Part shown: one piece after another, positions 22,423-31,842 of the stretch
How positions within the stretch are numbered: position 1 is the first letter of the stretch
Layout of the letters: each line of letters begins with the position of its first letter
Source: an uncultured Lachnospiraceae bacterium
GTDB lineage: Bacteria; Bacillota; Clostridia; Lachnospirales; Lachnospiraceae
Reading direction: 5' to 3'
Assembly (NCBI GenBank): GCA_944377405.1
Contig: CALWES010000001.1
Location: forward strand, 1 to 64,000
Length of the DNA: 64,000 nucleotides
Translations under genes and position numbers: made by a program
The notes under the pieces: generated by a model
Database searches by the model: none
What the model was told of the DNA's origin: nothing
The model's input: the letters and a program-made list of their open reading frames with translations, nothing else

Positions 22423-23736
22423 ATGGATCGGAAAACAACACTTCTGGAATTTGGAAAATACGTAAGCTTAAGCGTCATCGCCATGCTGGCCGTGTCCTGC
22501 TATATCCTGGCAGACACCTTCTTTGTGTCGAAAAGCCTGGGGACCCGGGGCCTTGCTGCCCTGAACCTGGCCATTCCCGCCTATAACTTCATCCACGGCA
22601 CGGGGCTGATGCTGGGCATGGGTGGGGCCACCCGCTATGCGGTCTGCAAAAGCAGAGGAGAGGACCGGGAGGGGGATCTGATCTTTACGGACAGCTTCCG
22701 CCTTTCCCTGGCGGCATCCCTTTTCTTTGTGATCATGGGGCTTCTGGCTTCAGAGGCTCTCACGGGGCTTCTGGGGGCCGACGAAGAGATCTTTGACATG
22801 ACCCGTACCTACCTTAAGGTGATGCTGCTTTTTGCCCCGGCCTTTATCCTCAACGACCTCCTTGTGTGCTTTGTGAGGAACGACGGGGACCCCAGACTTG
22901 CCATGATCGCCACGGCGGCAGGCAGCATCGCCAATATCTTCCTGGATTATTTCTTCATGTTCCCCCTGGGCATGGGGATCTTCGGCGCCGTCTTTGCCAC
23001 GGGCCTTTCTCCGGTGATCGGCATCCTGATCCTGATCCCCCACTGGATGAAAAAAACAAGGGGCTTCCACCTGGTGAAGGCCTCTCTTTCCGGGAAAAGG
23101 ACAGGGATCATCTTCTCCCTGGGCTTTCCCTCCCTTCTGGGACAGTTTGCCACGGGTATCGTCATTATCGTCTTTAACGCCATCATCCTGGGCCTTACGG
23201 GTAATACAGGGGTGGCTGCCTACGGGGTGATCGCCAACATCTCCCTTGTGGTGGTGGGCATCTATACGGGTATGGCCCAGGGCATCCAGCCCCTGGTGAG
23301 CCGGGAATACGGAAGGGGGAACCGCAGGAAGGAGACCGCCTTCCTCCGCTATGATCTCTGGGCCATGGTGCTCATCTCCCTGGCCCTTTATGCCCTCCTC
23401 TTTTTCTTTGCGGATCCCATTACGGCGGTCTTTAACAGCGAGGGGGATGAGGCCCTTCAGAAGATTGCCTCCGAGGGCCTGAAAATATATTTTACTTCTA
23501 TGGTGTTTGTAGGATATAATATTATCATATCCATGTATTTCACTTCTGTGGAAAGGGCGCTGCCCGCCCACATCATTTCCCTGCTGAGGGGATTTGTCCT
23601 CATTGTGCCCATGGCCTTCCTGCTGTCCGCGCTTCTGGGGATGTGGGGTGTATGGCTGACCTTCCCGGCCACGGAGCTTTTGGTCTTTGTCACGGGCATC
23701 TGTCTTTACGGGCGCTTTCAGCGGACAAGGAGGTAA
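22423..23736 (+). CDS. MATE-family efflux transporter
   Basis: ATG at 22423 follows GGGGAGGAG; the longer frame covers the riboswitch and is discarded. 437 residues with about twelve hydrophobic helices in two halves. Family features: ADTFFVSKSLGTRGLAALNLAIPAY in helix 1-2, GMGGATRYAVCKSRGE, and RNDGDPRLAMIATAAGSIANIFLDYFF in the first half. MATE proteins export cationic compounds by Na+ or H+ exchange. With the upstream leader, guanidine or guanidine-like cations are the likeliest substrate. Confidence 0.9.
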   Translation: MDRKTTLLEFGKYVSLSVIAMLAVSCYILADTFFVSKSLGTRGLAALNLAIPAYNFIHGTGLMLGMGGATRYAVCKSRGEDREGDLIFTDSFRLSLAASLFFVIMGLLASEALTGLLGADEEIFDMTRTYLKVMLLFAPAFILNDLLVCFVRNDGDPRLAMIATAAGSIANIFLDYFFMFPLGMGIFGAVFATGLSPVIGILILIPHWMKKTRGFHLVKASLSGKRTGIIFSLGFPSLLGQFATGIVIIVFNAIILGLTGNTGVAAYGVIANISLVVVGIYTGMAQGIQPLVSREYGRGNRRKETAFLRYDLWAMVLISLALYALLFFFADPITAVFNSEGDEALQKIASEGLKIYFTSMVFVGYNIIISMYFTSVERALPAHIISLLRGFVLIVPMAFLLSALLGMWGVWLTFPATELLVFVTGICLYGRFQRTRR

Positions 23737-23747
23737 AGGAGGGAAAA

Positions 23748-24353
23748 ATGAAACGTATCATTACCATCGGAAGAGAATTCGGAAGCGGAGGACGGGAGCT
23801 GGGACGCAGGCTTTCCGAGCAGCTGGGCATTGCCTACTATGACAAGGAGATCGTTTCGGAGATCGCCAAAAGGACGGCCCTCTCTGAGGAATATGTCCAG
23901 CAGATCATGGAGCACAGGCCCCTTATTTCCTTCCCCATCACCATCGGCAGGAGCTTTTCCCCTGTGGGAGACGCCGCCTTTGAACAGAGCCAGGCCATCT
24001 TCCGGCAGCAGCATGAGATCATCCAGGAGCTGGCCAAAAAGTCGGACTGCGTGATCGTGGGCCGGTGCGGAGATTATATCCTGCGGGATCTGGATCCCCT
24101 CAGGATCTTCGTGTATGCGGATATGGAGAGCCGCATGGAGCGGTGCCGCAGCAGAGCCCGGGAGGGAGAGGACCTTTCCGACAAGGCCCTTCAGAAGATG
24201 ATCCGGAAGGTGGACAAGGAGCGGAAACAGTACTACGAATTCTACACCGGTCTGGTCTGGGGGGACCGGCTGAATTATGATCTCTGCGTCAATACCGGCA
24301 GCAGGCCCCTGAAGGATATCAGTGCTGCCGTGGCAAGACTGATCGGAGGCTGA
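23748..24353 (+). CDS. Cytidylate kinase-like protein
   Basis: ATG at 23748 after AAAGGAGGG; 201 residues. P-loop region ITIGREFGSGGRELGRRL near residue 5 and YYDKEI after it match the cytidylate kinase-like family (a P-loop NTP-binding group distinct from the housekeeping Cmk). C-terminal RCRSRAREGE and the YYEFYTG region fit the lid. The natural phosphoryl acceptor is not established for the family. Its stop overlaps the following gene. Confidence 0.85.
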   Translation: MKRIITIGREFGSGGRELGRRLSEQLGIAYYDKEIVSEIAKRTALSEEYVQQIMEHRPLISFPITIGRSFSPVGDAAFEQSQAIFRQQHEIIQELAKKSDCVIVGRCGDYILRDLDPLRIFVYADMESRMERCRSRAREGEDLSDKALQKMIRKVDKERKQYYEFYTGLVWGDRLNYDLCVNTGSRPLKDISAAVARLIGG

Positions 24354-25207
24354 TGATGAAAAAGGACGATTGCTTTGAACTGTATAACGGAGTCAGGATC
24401 CCGGTCCTTGGCTACGGCACCTATAAGGCTGCGGAGGGAAAGGGAAGCGAGGCCATAGAGCTTGCCATTGAGGCAGGCTACCGCTACTTTGACACGGCCT
24501 CCTTTTACGATACGGAGGGATACCTTGGAGAGGCCATCAGAAAAAGCGGCCTTCCCAGGGAGGACTTCTTCATAAGCTCCAAGGCCTGGAAGACGGAAAT
24601 GGGGTATGAGGAGACAAAGGCCGCCCTTCAGAGGACCCTTGAGAACCTGGGTACGGAGTATCTGGACCTTTATCTGATCCACTGGCCAAGGCCGGAGCTG
24701 GGCTTAAGAGAATGGCGGGAGCTGGACCGGGAGACCTGGAGGGCCATGGAGGAGCTCTATGAGGAGGGAAAGGTAAGGGCCATCGGACTCAGCAATTTCC
24801 TTCCCCAGCACATCCTTCCCCTGCTGGAGCACTGCCGGATCAGGCCCATGGTGGACCAGCTGGAATTCCATCCGGGCTATACCCAGGAGGCGGCCCTTCG
24901 CTTCTGTGAGGAACAGGGCATGCTGGTACAGGCCTGGAGCCCCCTGGGGCGCAGCCGGGTGCTTGCGGATGACCTGATCCTGGAGCTTTCCGCCAAATAC
25001 GGCGTATCCCCCGCAAGGCTCTGCCTCCGCTATGCCCTGCAGCGGAATGTACAGCCTCTGCCAAAGGCATCCTCCCTGGAGCGGATCCGGGAGAATATGG
25101 ACCTATTCTCCTTTGAGATCACGAAGGAGGATCTGTACCGGATCTCCACCATGCCCCAGACCGGATGGTCCGGAGAGCATCCGGACCGGGAAAGGGTCCT
25201 GCTGTAA
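24353..25207 (+). CDS. Aldo/keto reductase
   Basis: Starts in the overlap TGATG with the previous gene (ATG at 24353 or 24356); 284 residues. Motifs: GYGTYKA, DTASFYDTE (catalytic Asp and Tyr), SSKAW with the catalytic Lys, LIHWP with the catalytic His, IGLSNF, and the NADP-binding PLPKASSLERIRENMDLFSFEI. Reduces aldehydes or ketones with NADPH; substrate unknown. TAATG overlap with the next gene. Confidence 0.92.
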   Translation: MMKKDDCFELYNGVRIPVLGYGTYKAAEGKGSEAIELAIEAGYRYFDTASFYDTEGYLGEAIRKSGLPREDFFISSKAWKTEMGYEETKAALQRTLENLGTEYLDLYLIHWPRPELGLREWRELDRETWRAMEELYEEGKVRAIGLSNFLPQHILPLLEHCRIRPMVDQLEFHPGYTQEAALRFCEEQGMLVQAWSPLGRSRVLADDLILELSAKYGVSPARLCLRYALQRNVQPLPKASSLERIRENMDLFSFEITKEDLYRISTMPQTGWSGEHPDRERVLL

Positions 25208-26019
25208 TGGGACAGTGTATGGATGGAAACCACAAGAGCGGAAGCCCCCTGGACGGAAGTCTGGTGGTCCGGGAGCTGGACCGGCTTCTGGACCAGGACA
25301 GGGCGGAGGAGGCGGCAGACTGGCTTTGCCGCTGCCTTTCGGAGAGCCGGCATCAGGAGGACTGGCAGACGGAGCTTACGGTGCTGAATGAAATGATGGG
25401 CTTTTACCGGAATCAGGGAGACCGGAAGAAGGGCCTTCTTGCGGTGGAGGAGGGGATCCGCCTCCTGGGGACCCGTGGTATCAGGGAAAGCGTTACCGCA
25501 GGCACCACCCTTCTGAACGCCGCCACCACCATGAAGGCCTTCGGGAAGACCAAAGAGAGCCTCCCCTGCTATGAGGAGGCGGAGCGGCTTTACGGAAGGT
25601 TTTTGCCGGCGGGGGATTACCGCCTGGCAGGCTTTTACAATAATTATGCCCTGGCCCTCATGGAGACCGGGGATTTCCGCCGCTCGGAGGAATGCTTTCA
25701 AAGGGCCATGTCCATCATGGAAGGACTTCCGGAGAGCACCCTGGAGATCGGCGTCACCCTGGTCAATCTGGCCACCCTCTATGACAGCTGGCAGCAGGGG
25801 GAAGAACGGGTCAGGGACTGCCTGCTCCGGGCCTGGGACTGCTTTGAGGATCCCGGGGTGAGGCGGAACGCCTATTACGCCTTTAACTGCAGGAAATGTG
25901 CCGGTACCTTCGGCTACTACGGATTTTTCTTCATGGAGGAGGAGCTTCGCATGAGGGCAGAGGAGATCTATCAGAGAAACAGGAAGGAACAGGACAGGAG
26001 AGGGCATGAAGATGAGTAA
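25207..26019 (+). CDS. Tetratricopeptide-repeat protein, unknown role
   Basis: ATG at 25207 overlaps the previous stop; 270 residues. Several TPR-type helix pairs are visible: LNEMMGFYRNQGDRKKGL, LLNAATTMKAFGKTKESLPCYEEAERLY, FYNNYALALMETGDFRRSEECFQRA and LVNLATLYDSW. No enzyme motif, signal peptide or membrane helix. It overlaps the DUF4037 gene by 14 bp, and the pair recurs in related genomes as I recall, so the two probably work together. Confidence 0.85.
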   Translation: MGQCMDGNHKSGSPLDGSLVVRELDRLLDQDRAEEAADWLCRCLSESRHQEDWQTELTVLNEMMGFYRNQGDRKKGLLAVEEGIRLLGTRGIRESVTAGTTLLNAATTMKAFGKTKESLPCYEEAERLYGRFLPAGDYRLAGFYNNYALALMETGDFRRSEECFQRAMSIMEGLPESTLEIGVTLVNLATLYDSWQQGEERVRDCLLRAWDCFEDPGVRRNAYYAFNCRKCAGTFGYYGFFFMEEELRMRAEEIYQRNRKEQDRRGHEDE

Positions 26020-26953
26020 CAGGACGGGAAAGGGGCTGACTCTTTCCCGCCGCTTTTTTGAACTGTATGAAGATACCCTCCTTAAGGCGGTGCCGGAGCT
26101 TTCCGGCAGAATGGCTGCAGGGCTCTGCGGGGAGGGCTCGGAGTGCTACGGCTTTGACGACGAGATTTCCGAGGACCACGATTTTGATCCCGGCTTTTGC
26201 CTGTGGGTTCTGCCGGAGGACTATGAGAAGTACGGTTTTCGGCTGTACCGGGCCTATGAGAAGCTTCCCCGGGAGTTTGAGGGACGGAAACGGCTGCCCT
26301 CAGACTTCATCGGCCCCGGCAGGAAGGGGGTGTTTTCCATTCCGGAATTCTACGGAAGGCTTCTGGGCTGCAGCAGGGTGCCGGAGGACCCGATGGACTG
26401 GTTCCGGATCCCGGAGTATGCCCTGTCCCAGGCCACAAACGGAGCGGTATTCCGGGATCCTCCGGGCAGCTTCAGCCGGATCCGGGAGCAGCTTCTTCTG
26501 GGCTATCCCAAGGATGTGAAGCTTAAGAAGATCGCCGCCCGGGCAGCCCTTATGGCCCAGTCCGGACAGTATAATTACCGGCGCTGTCTGGCCCATGGAG
26601 AACAGGAGGCAGCTGCCCTGTCCCTGCAGGAATTCACCGGCCACTGTCTGGCCATGCTTTTCCTTCTGAACGATACCTATATGCCCTATTATAAATGGCA
26701 GTTCCGTCTGCTGCGGGAGCTTCCTTTCTGCAGAAAGGAGGCGGAAGCCCTTTCGGAGCTGATCCTTCGCGGTCCCCTGAAGGAGGGGACCGGAGAGCTG
26801 GTGGAGGAGATCTGCAGAAGGATCGGAAGCTGCCTTCGGGAACAGGGCTTAAGCGACAGCCCTTCGGACTTCCTGGAGGCCCAGGGTCGTTCCGTGACGG
26901 AACGGATCCGGGACGGAAGGATCCGGAATATGCATCTGATGGAGGGGGTCTGA
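26006..26953 (+). CDS. DUF4037 protein, nucleotidyltransferase-like
   Basis: 315 residues, starting inside the TPR gene. Near residues 45-65 it has GSECYGFDDEISEDHDFDPGF, rich in acidic residues and with a G-S element, consistent with the nucleotidyltransferase fold proposed for DUF4037. No membrane segment. Substrate unknown; TPR partner upstream. Confidence 0.85.
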   Translation: MKMSNRTGKGLTLSRRFFELYEDTLLKAVPELSGRMAAGLCGEGSECYGFDDEISEDHDFDPGFCLWVLPEDYEKYGFRLYRAYEKLPREFEGRKRLPSDFIGPGRKGVFSIPEFYGRLLGCSRVPEDPMDWFRIPEYALSQATNGAVFRDPPGSFSRIREQLLLGYPKDVKLKKIAARAALMAQSGQYNYRRCLAHGEQEAAALSLQEFTGHCLAMLFLLNDTYMPYYKWQFRLLRELPFCRKEAEALSELILRGPLKEGTGELVEEICRRIGSCLREQGLSDSPSDFLEAQGRSVTERIRDGRIRNMHLMEGV

Positions 26954-26966
26954 GTCTCCTGGAAAC

Positions 26967-26995
26967 TTGAATTCTGCCCTGGGAAATGGTATGAT
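26967..26995 (+). promoter_or_regulatory. Promoter of the zf-HC2 gene (leaderless arrangement)
   Basis: TTGAAT (26967-26972), 17 bp, TATGAT (26990-26995), then only six bases to the ATG at 27002. No Shine-Dalgarno is possible in the transcript if initiation occurs at the usual distance. Confidence 0.75.
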
Positions 26996-27001
26996 TGGCC
27001 C

Positions 27002-27343
27002 ATGGATTGTCTGACATTCAGAAAAAACATCAATGCCTATATCGGGAAGTCCCTGCCGGATGACGAGCTGAACGCCTTTCTACAGCACCTTTCCTCCTGC
27101 GAAAAGTGCCGGGAGGAGCTGGAGATCAACTATATCGTCAGCGAAGGCATCGGGATCCTCGATGAGGAGAACCACGACTATAATATCAGCCGCGCCTATG
27201 AACGGATGCTCCGGCAGGACCGCAGGCATCTGAAGCTTGTGAGGGTCACCAGGGTCTTCACCTATATCATCGATACCCTAGCCTTCTGGGGCGTCTTTTT
27301 CTGCGCCCTTTTGTGCCTGCGGATCCTGCTGCAGGCCATTTGA
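27002..27343 (+). CDS. Small membrane protein with anti-sigma-type zinc finger (zf-HC2)
   Basis: 113 residues. The cytoplasmic N-terminus has the HxxxCxxC finger (HLSSCEKCREEL, about residues 30-41) of anti-sigma factors; one C-terminal membrane helix (about 85-110) follows. An ECF sigma factor normally sits next to such genes, but none is present. It has its own promoter and lies 24 bp before polA, so polA might be read from here. Role unknown. Confidence 0.82.
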   Translation: MDCLTFRKNINAYIGKSLPDDELNAFLQHLSSCEKCREELEINYIVSEGIGILDEENHDYNISRAYERMLRQDRRHLKLVRVTRVFTYIIDTLAFWGVFFCALLCLRILLQAI

Positions 27344-27367
27344 GCACGGCTTTTATGAGGAGGAGCA

Positions 27368-30085
27368 ATGAAAGGGAAACTTCTGCTGATGGACGGACAC
27401 AGCATCCTGTCCAGAGCCTTTTACGGAATACCCACGCTGACGAATTCCCAGGGAACCCATACCAACGCGGTCTACGGGTTCCTTAATATTATGTTCAAGG
27501 TCATGGATGAGGAGCAGGCGGATCATCTGGCAGTGGCCTTTGACCTGTCCAGAAAGACCTTCCGGACGGATCTTTTTCCGGAATACAAGGGGACCAGAAA
27601 GCCCATGCCGGAGGAGCTCCGGGAGCAGGTGCCCATCATAGAAGAGGTGCTTTCTGCCATGAATATCCCCATCCTTACCCTGGAGAACTTCGAGGCGGAC
27701 GATATCCTGGGGACCATTGCAAAACGCAGCCAGAAGGAGGGCGTTTCCGTTACGGTGCTTTCCGGAGACCGGGACCTTCTGCAGCTTGCGGACGAGGACA
27801 TCAAGATCAGCATCCCAAAGACCTCGAAGGGCAGAACGGAGGTCTTTCATTACTATCCCGAGGACGTAAAGAATGAGTACGGCGTAACGCCTCTGGAATT
27901 CATAGATGTAAAGGCCCTTCAGGGGGATACCTCCGACAATATCCCCGGAGTTCCCTCCATCGGAGAAAAGACAGCCAGAGCCATTATTGAGCGCTATCAC
28001 AGCATCGAGAATGCCTATGAGCATGTGGAGGAGATCACACCTCCCAGGGCAAAGAAAGCCCTTCTGGAGCACTACGACATGGCGCAGCTCTCTAAGGTCC
28101 TGGCCACCATCGATACAGAGGCTCCCATCGGTTTTTCCTATGAGGAGGCAGAGGTGAAGGACCTTTATAACGAAAAGGCCCTCTCCCTCATCAAGCGCCT
28201 GGAGTTCAAGACCATTGCCGCCCGCTTTGCAGAGGCGGGGAAGAATACCCAGGAGCCGGAGCTTTCCCTTCCGGAGCCGAAGCTGGTGGAGGATAAGTAT
28301 ATGGCAGGGGTCATTCTTAAGGATGCCCTGCTGGAAAAGAAGCTTTCCTTTGTGATCTTCGGGGATGAAAAAGGAAGCGCAGCCGGTCTCTGCCTTTCCG
28401 GGGACAGGCTCTATGTCCTGAAGTCCTCGGAGAAATATCCTTCGGAGGAGCTCCTTTCCGACGTGGGTGAGATGCTTCGGAAAGCCGCAGAGGGAAATGC
28501 GGAATTGTATACTATGGAGCTGAAACGCCAGCTGCCCTATCTGCCCGTAAGGCGCAGCGGCCGGATCCTGGATCTGGCCATCGGTGCCTACCTTCTGAAT
28601 CCCCTGAAGGACACCTATGACCATGAGGACCTGGCCAGGGACTACCTGGAGGCGGCGGTCCCCTCCGTAAAGGAGCTTCTGGGGAAGAACGATCCCCTGT
28701 CCGCCCTTTTCGGCACCGGTGGAAAGCAGGAACCGGAGGAGGAGCTTAGGGAGAAGGGCAGGAGACTCCTGGGACTTATGGCCTCCATTCCCTATCTTGC
28801 GGCAAAGTTTGTGATCCGGAAGCTGAAGGAGGAGAAGATGTGGGGGCTTTTCCAGGATATCGAGATGCCCCTTATATACAGCCTCTATGACATGGAGCAG
28901 GCGGGGATCCGCACGGACCGGGAGGCCCTGTCCGCCTATGCGGACCGCCTGAAGCAGGAGATCGACGCCCTGGAGGAACAGATCTTCCAGGAGACGGGGG
29001 AATCCTTCAATCTCAATTCTCCCCAGCAGCTGGGTCATGTGCTCTTTGAAAAAATGGGCTTAAAGGGCGGAAAGAAGACCAAGACGGGCTATTCCACGGC
29101 AGCGGATGTGCTGCAGAAGCTGGCCCCGGAGCATCCGGTGGTGGAGCGGATCCTCCGCTATCGGGCCCTTACAAAGCTTTATTCCACCTATGCAGTGGGC
29201 CTTTCCGCCTATATCCGGGAGGACGGGCGGATCCATGGCACCTTCAATCAGACCATTACCGCCACCGGCAGGATCTCCTCCACGGATCCGAACCTCCAGA
29301 ACATTCCTGTCCGTACAGAGGAAGGAAAGGAGTTCCGGAAGGTATTTATTCCTGCAGAGGGCTATGTTTTCGTGGATGCGGATTACAGCCAGGTGGAGCT
29401 TCGGATCCTGGCCTCCCTGTCCGGGGATGAGAAGCTGATCAACGCCTATAAGAATGCAGTGGACATCCATGCCCTGACTGCCTCAGAAGTATTTCATGTG
29501 CCACTGGAGGCAGTGAGCCCGGAGATGCGCAGGAATGCAAAGGCGGTGAACTTCGGCATCGTTTACGGCATATCCGCCTTCGGTCTGGGCGAGGACCTGA
29601 GTATCAGCAGGAAGGAAGCCCAGGAGTATATCAACAAATATTTTGAGACCTACCCGGGAGTTAAGACCTATCTGGATGGCCAGGTGGCCCAGGCCAGGGA
29701 GAAGGGATATGTCAGGACCTTCTTTGGCCGTATCCGTCCCATCCCGGAGATCAGCTCTTCCAATTTCATGCAGAGGAGCTTCGGAGAGCGGGTGGCCATG
29801 AATTCTCCGATCCAGGGAACTGCTGCGGATATCATGAAGATCGCCATGAACCGGGTGAACATGGCTCTTTCCGGCCTGTCACCGGAGGGAAAGCAGACAG
29901 GAAAGCCCATGCGCTCCCACATCGTCCTGCAGGTCCATGACGAGCTTCTGATCGAAACGGCCCCGGAGGAGCTGGAGCAGGTAAAACAAATGGTGAAGGA
30001 GATCATGGAGGACGCCGCTCACCTGGCAGTCAGGCTTGCGGCAGACGTCCAGTCAGGAGAGAACTGGTATGACTGTCATTCATAA
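27368..30085 (+). CDS. polA: DNA polymerase I
   Basis: 905 residues. N-terminal 5'-3' exonuclease (MDGHSILSRAFYG, AFDLSRKTFRTDLFPEYKGTR, GDRDLLQL, GDTSDNIPGVPSIGEKTA). The middle 3'-5' exonuclease-like domain lacks the catalytic Asp/Glu residues (e.g. VIFGDEKGSAAGLCL), so proofreading is probably inactive, as in many Firmicutes. Polymerase motif A is DYSQVELRILASLSGDE (near 672), motif B RRNAKAVNFGIVYG (near 719), motif C QVHDEL (near 855). GAGGAGG precedes the ATG. It fills gaps and removes primers. Confidence 0.96.
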   Translation: MKGKLLLMDGHSILSRAFYGIPTLTNSQGTHTNAVYGFLNIMFKVMDEEQADHLAVAFDLSRKTFRTDLFPEYKGTRKPMPEELREQVPIIEEVLSAMNIPILTLENFEADDILGTIAKRSQKEGVSVTVLSGDRDLLQLADEDIKISIPKTSKGRTEVFHYYPEDVKNEYGVTPLEFIDVKALQGDTSDNIPGVPSIGEKTARAIIERYHSIENAYEHVEEITPPRAKKALLEHYDMAQLSKVLATIDTEAPIGFSYEEAEVKDLYNEKALSLIKRLEFKTIAARFAEAGKNTQEPELSLPEPKLVEDKYMAGVILKDALLEKKLSFVIFGDEKGSAAGLCLSGDRLYVLKSSEKYPSEELLSDVGEMLRKAAEGNAELYTMELKRQLPYLPVRRSGRILDLAIGAYLLNPLKDTYDHEDLARDYLEAAVPSVKELLGKNDPLSALFGTGGKQEPEEELREKGRRLLGLMASIPYLAAKFVIRKLKEEKMWGLFQDIEMPLIYSLYDMEQAGIRTDREALSAYADRLKQEIDALEEQIFQETGESFNLNSPQQLGHVLFEKMGLKGGKKTKTGYSTAADVLQKLAPEHPVVERILRYRALTKLYSTYAVGLSAYIREDGRIHGTFNQTITATGRISSTDPNLQNIPVRTEEGKEFRKVFIPAEGYVFVDADYSQVELRILASLSGDEKLINAYKNAVDIHALTASEVFHVPLEAVSPEMRRNAKAVNFGIVYGISAFGLGEDLSISRKEAQEYINKYFETYPGVKTYLDGQVAQAREKGYVRTFFGRIRPIPEISSSNFMQRSFGERVAMNSPIQGTAADIMKIAMNRVNMALSGLSPEGKQTGKPMRSHIVLQVHDELLIETAPEELEQVKQMVKEIMEDAAHLAVRLAADVQSGENWYDCHS

Positions 30086-30380
30086 GGAGCTTATCAGCAG
30101 AGAGATCACAAGACATGACATTCTGCCCCTGTCCTTTCTGAAGAAGTCTCCCTATACAGGCTCAAAGGGAGGCATGCGCTTCCGCATGGAGAAGGCGGAG
30201 GAAGGCGAAGAGGAGGAGAAGCAGACGGTGCTTCTTTGCAGCGTATGGCCGGAGCCCTTTGCCTATGAGGAGACGGATCCGGAGAAGATCGTGAGAAAAA
30301 GCTTTGCTTTTTCAGATCCGGGGATCGAGGACAGCATCCTCTGGCTGAATGAGGAACTGGAAAAGAGGAGACAGGAATAA
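30069..30380 (+). CDS. Conserved small protein between polA and coaE, unknown
   Basis: ATG at 30069 overlaps polA by 17 bp and its stop overlaps the coaE ATG (TAATG), so it is coupled on both sides. 103 residues, no membrane helix or metal motif; features are EITRHDILPLSFLKKSPYTGSKGGMRFRM and a C-terminal acidic helix. Base composition is like its neighbours, which supports a real gene. I do not recognise a family. Confidence 0.75.
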   Translation: MTVIHKELISREITRHDILPLSFLKKSPYTGSKGGMRFRMEKAEEGEEEEKQTVLLCSVWPEPFAYEETDPEKIVRKSFAFSDPGIEDSILWLNEELEKRRQE

Positions 30381-30991
30381 TGGAGGTACTGGGAATCACG
30401 GGAGGCATCGGCAGCGGAAAGTCCATGGTGCTGGCCCTGCTTTCCAAACAATACGGATATCAGGTGCTGCGCACCGATGAGATCGCAAAGGAACTGATGG
30501 ATTCGGAGGGACCCTGCAGGGAGGCGCTCCTTGAGGCCTTTGGCAGAGGGATCCTTTCGGAAGAAGGGGGCATCGACAGGGCTGCCTACGGAAGGCTGAT
30601 CTACGGGGATCCGGAAATGCGCCGGCGCTCCGATGCCATCGTGCATCCTGCCGTCTGGAAGGAAGTGGAAAAAAGGCTTCAGGGGATCCGGGCCGAAGGC
30701 AGAAGGGCAGCAGTGGAGACCGCCCTGCCGGGGGAGGAGTTCCGCCGCCTCTGTGACAGGATATGGTATGTGTTCTCCCCGAGACCGGTCCGCATGAACC
30801 GGCTTATGGGGGACCGGGGCTACAGCTTTGAACGGTGCCTGGAGATCATGGGGCAGCAGATGGCGGAGGATGGCTATGCCGCTTATGCAGATGTGGTGAT
30901 CGATAACGGCAGATCCTTTGAGGAGACGGAAGGGCAGATCGGAGAGCTCCTTTCCGAAAAAGAGGTGCAGCAGAGAGAGGAAACTGAATGA
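30380..30991 (+). CDS. coaE: Dephospho-CoA kinase
   Basis: 203 residues with the P-loop GGIGSGKS at residues 8-15, TDEIAKELM and the lid and C-terminal region of CoaE. It phosphorylates dephospho-CoA, the last step to coenzyme A. It is coupled with the 103-residue gene upstream and the next gene by overlaps. polA-coaE proximity is typical in Firmicutes. Confidence 0.93.
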   Translation: MEVLGITGGIGSGKSMVLALLSKQYGYQVLRTDEIAKELMDSEGPCREALLEAFGRGILSEEGGIDRAAYGRLIYGDPEMRRRSDAIVHPAVWKEVEKRLQGIRAEGRRAAVETALPGEEFRRLCDRIWYVFSPRPVRMNRLMGDRGYSFERCLEIMGQQMAEDGYAAYADVVIDNGRSFEETEGQIGELLSEKEVQQREETE

Positions 30992-31839
30992 TATTTGTAA
31001 GTCTTGCCAGCGGAAGCAGTGGAAACTGTACCTTTCTTGGGACAGATACAGCCAATATCCTGATCGACTGCGGGATCAGTGCAAAGAGAATCGACGAGGG
31101 CCTTCGGGCTCTCGGTTTATGTGTGGATAAGATCGACGCCGTGTTCCTGACCCATGAGCATACGGACCATATCAAGGGTCTGAAACGGCTGATGAGCGCC
31201 TACCGCATTCCGGTATACGCATCCGAGGGGACCTTAAGGAGCCTTGCAGGGGCTCTCAAGGATGAATATTTCAATTATGGGGGCAGGGAGCTCATGAATC
31301 CTCTGCGGGCGGACAGCCCCACAAGGATCGGCAGTCTCTCGGTCCTTCCCTTTGCCATATCCCATGATGCGGCACAGCCCTTCGGTTATCGGATGGAGGG
31401 AAGTGAGGCTTTGTCCGCATTTTTCGGAGAGGAGGAAGCGGGCTTCCGCCACTTCTGTACCGCCGTGGCCACGGATATGGGCTATTACGATGATAGTGTC
31501 CGGGATCACCTGCTGGGGCTGGATGCAGCCCTCATTGAGGCAAACCACGACAGAGGCATGCTGGCCAACGGCCCCTATCCCATGTATCTGAAGCGGCGGA
31601 TCATGTCCCGGGAGGGACACCTGTCCAACAACAGCTGTGGCAGGCTTCTGTCGGAGATTGCAGGTCCTTCCCTGAAGCAGGTGCTTCTGGGACATCTGTC
31701 CAGGGATAACAATACGCCGAAGATCGCCCTGGATACGGTGGAGTCCGAGTACCGGGTCTTCAGCCGGGAGGATCCGGACAGGGGACCCAGGATCTCCGTG
31801 GCGCCCCATGACGGGCTGTCGGAGATCTTTCGCATGTAA
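30988..31839 (+). CDS. MBL-fold metallo-hydrolase, YycJ/WalJ-like
   Basis: 283 residues with ATGA overlap with coaE. Metallo-beta-lactamase motif THEHTDHIKGL at about residue 54 (HxHxDH), preceded by SLASGSSGNCTFLGT, the typical start of YycJ/WalJ and related proteins; further ligands in ISHDAAQPFGYRM, VATDMGY and LGHLSRDNN. YycJ relatives act as 5'-3' exonucleases implicated in repair. Convergent with tmcAL with a 3-bp gap. Confidence 0.87.
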   Translation: MIFVSLASGSSGNCTFLGTDTANILIDCGISAKRIDEGLRALGLCVDKIDAVFLTHEHTDHIKGLKRLMSAYRIPVYASEGTLRSLAGALKDEYFNYGGRELMNPLRADSPTRIGSLSVLPFAISHDAAQPFGYRMEGSEALSAFFGEEEAGFRHFCTAVATDMGYYDDSVRDHLLGLDAALIEANHDRGMLANGPYPMYLKRRIMSREGHLSNNSCGRLLSEIAGPSLKQVLLGHLSRDNNTPKIALDTVESEYRVFSREDPDRGPRISVAPHDGLSEIFRM

Positions 31840-31842
31840 GAA

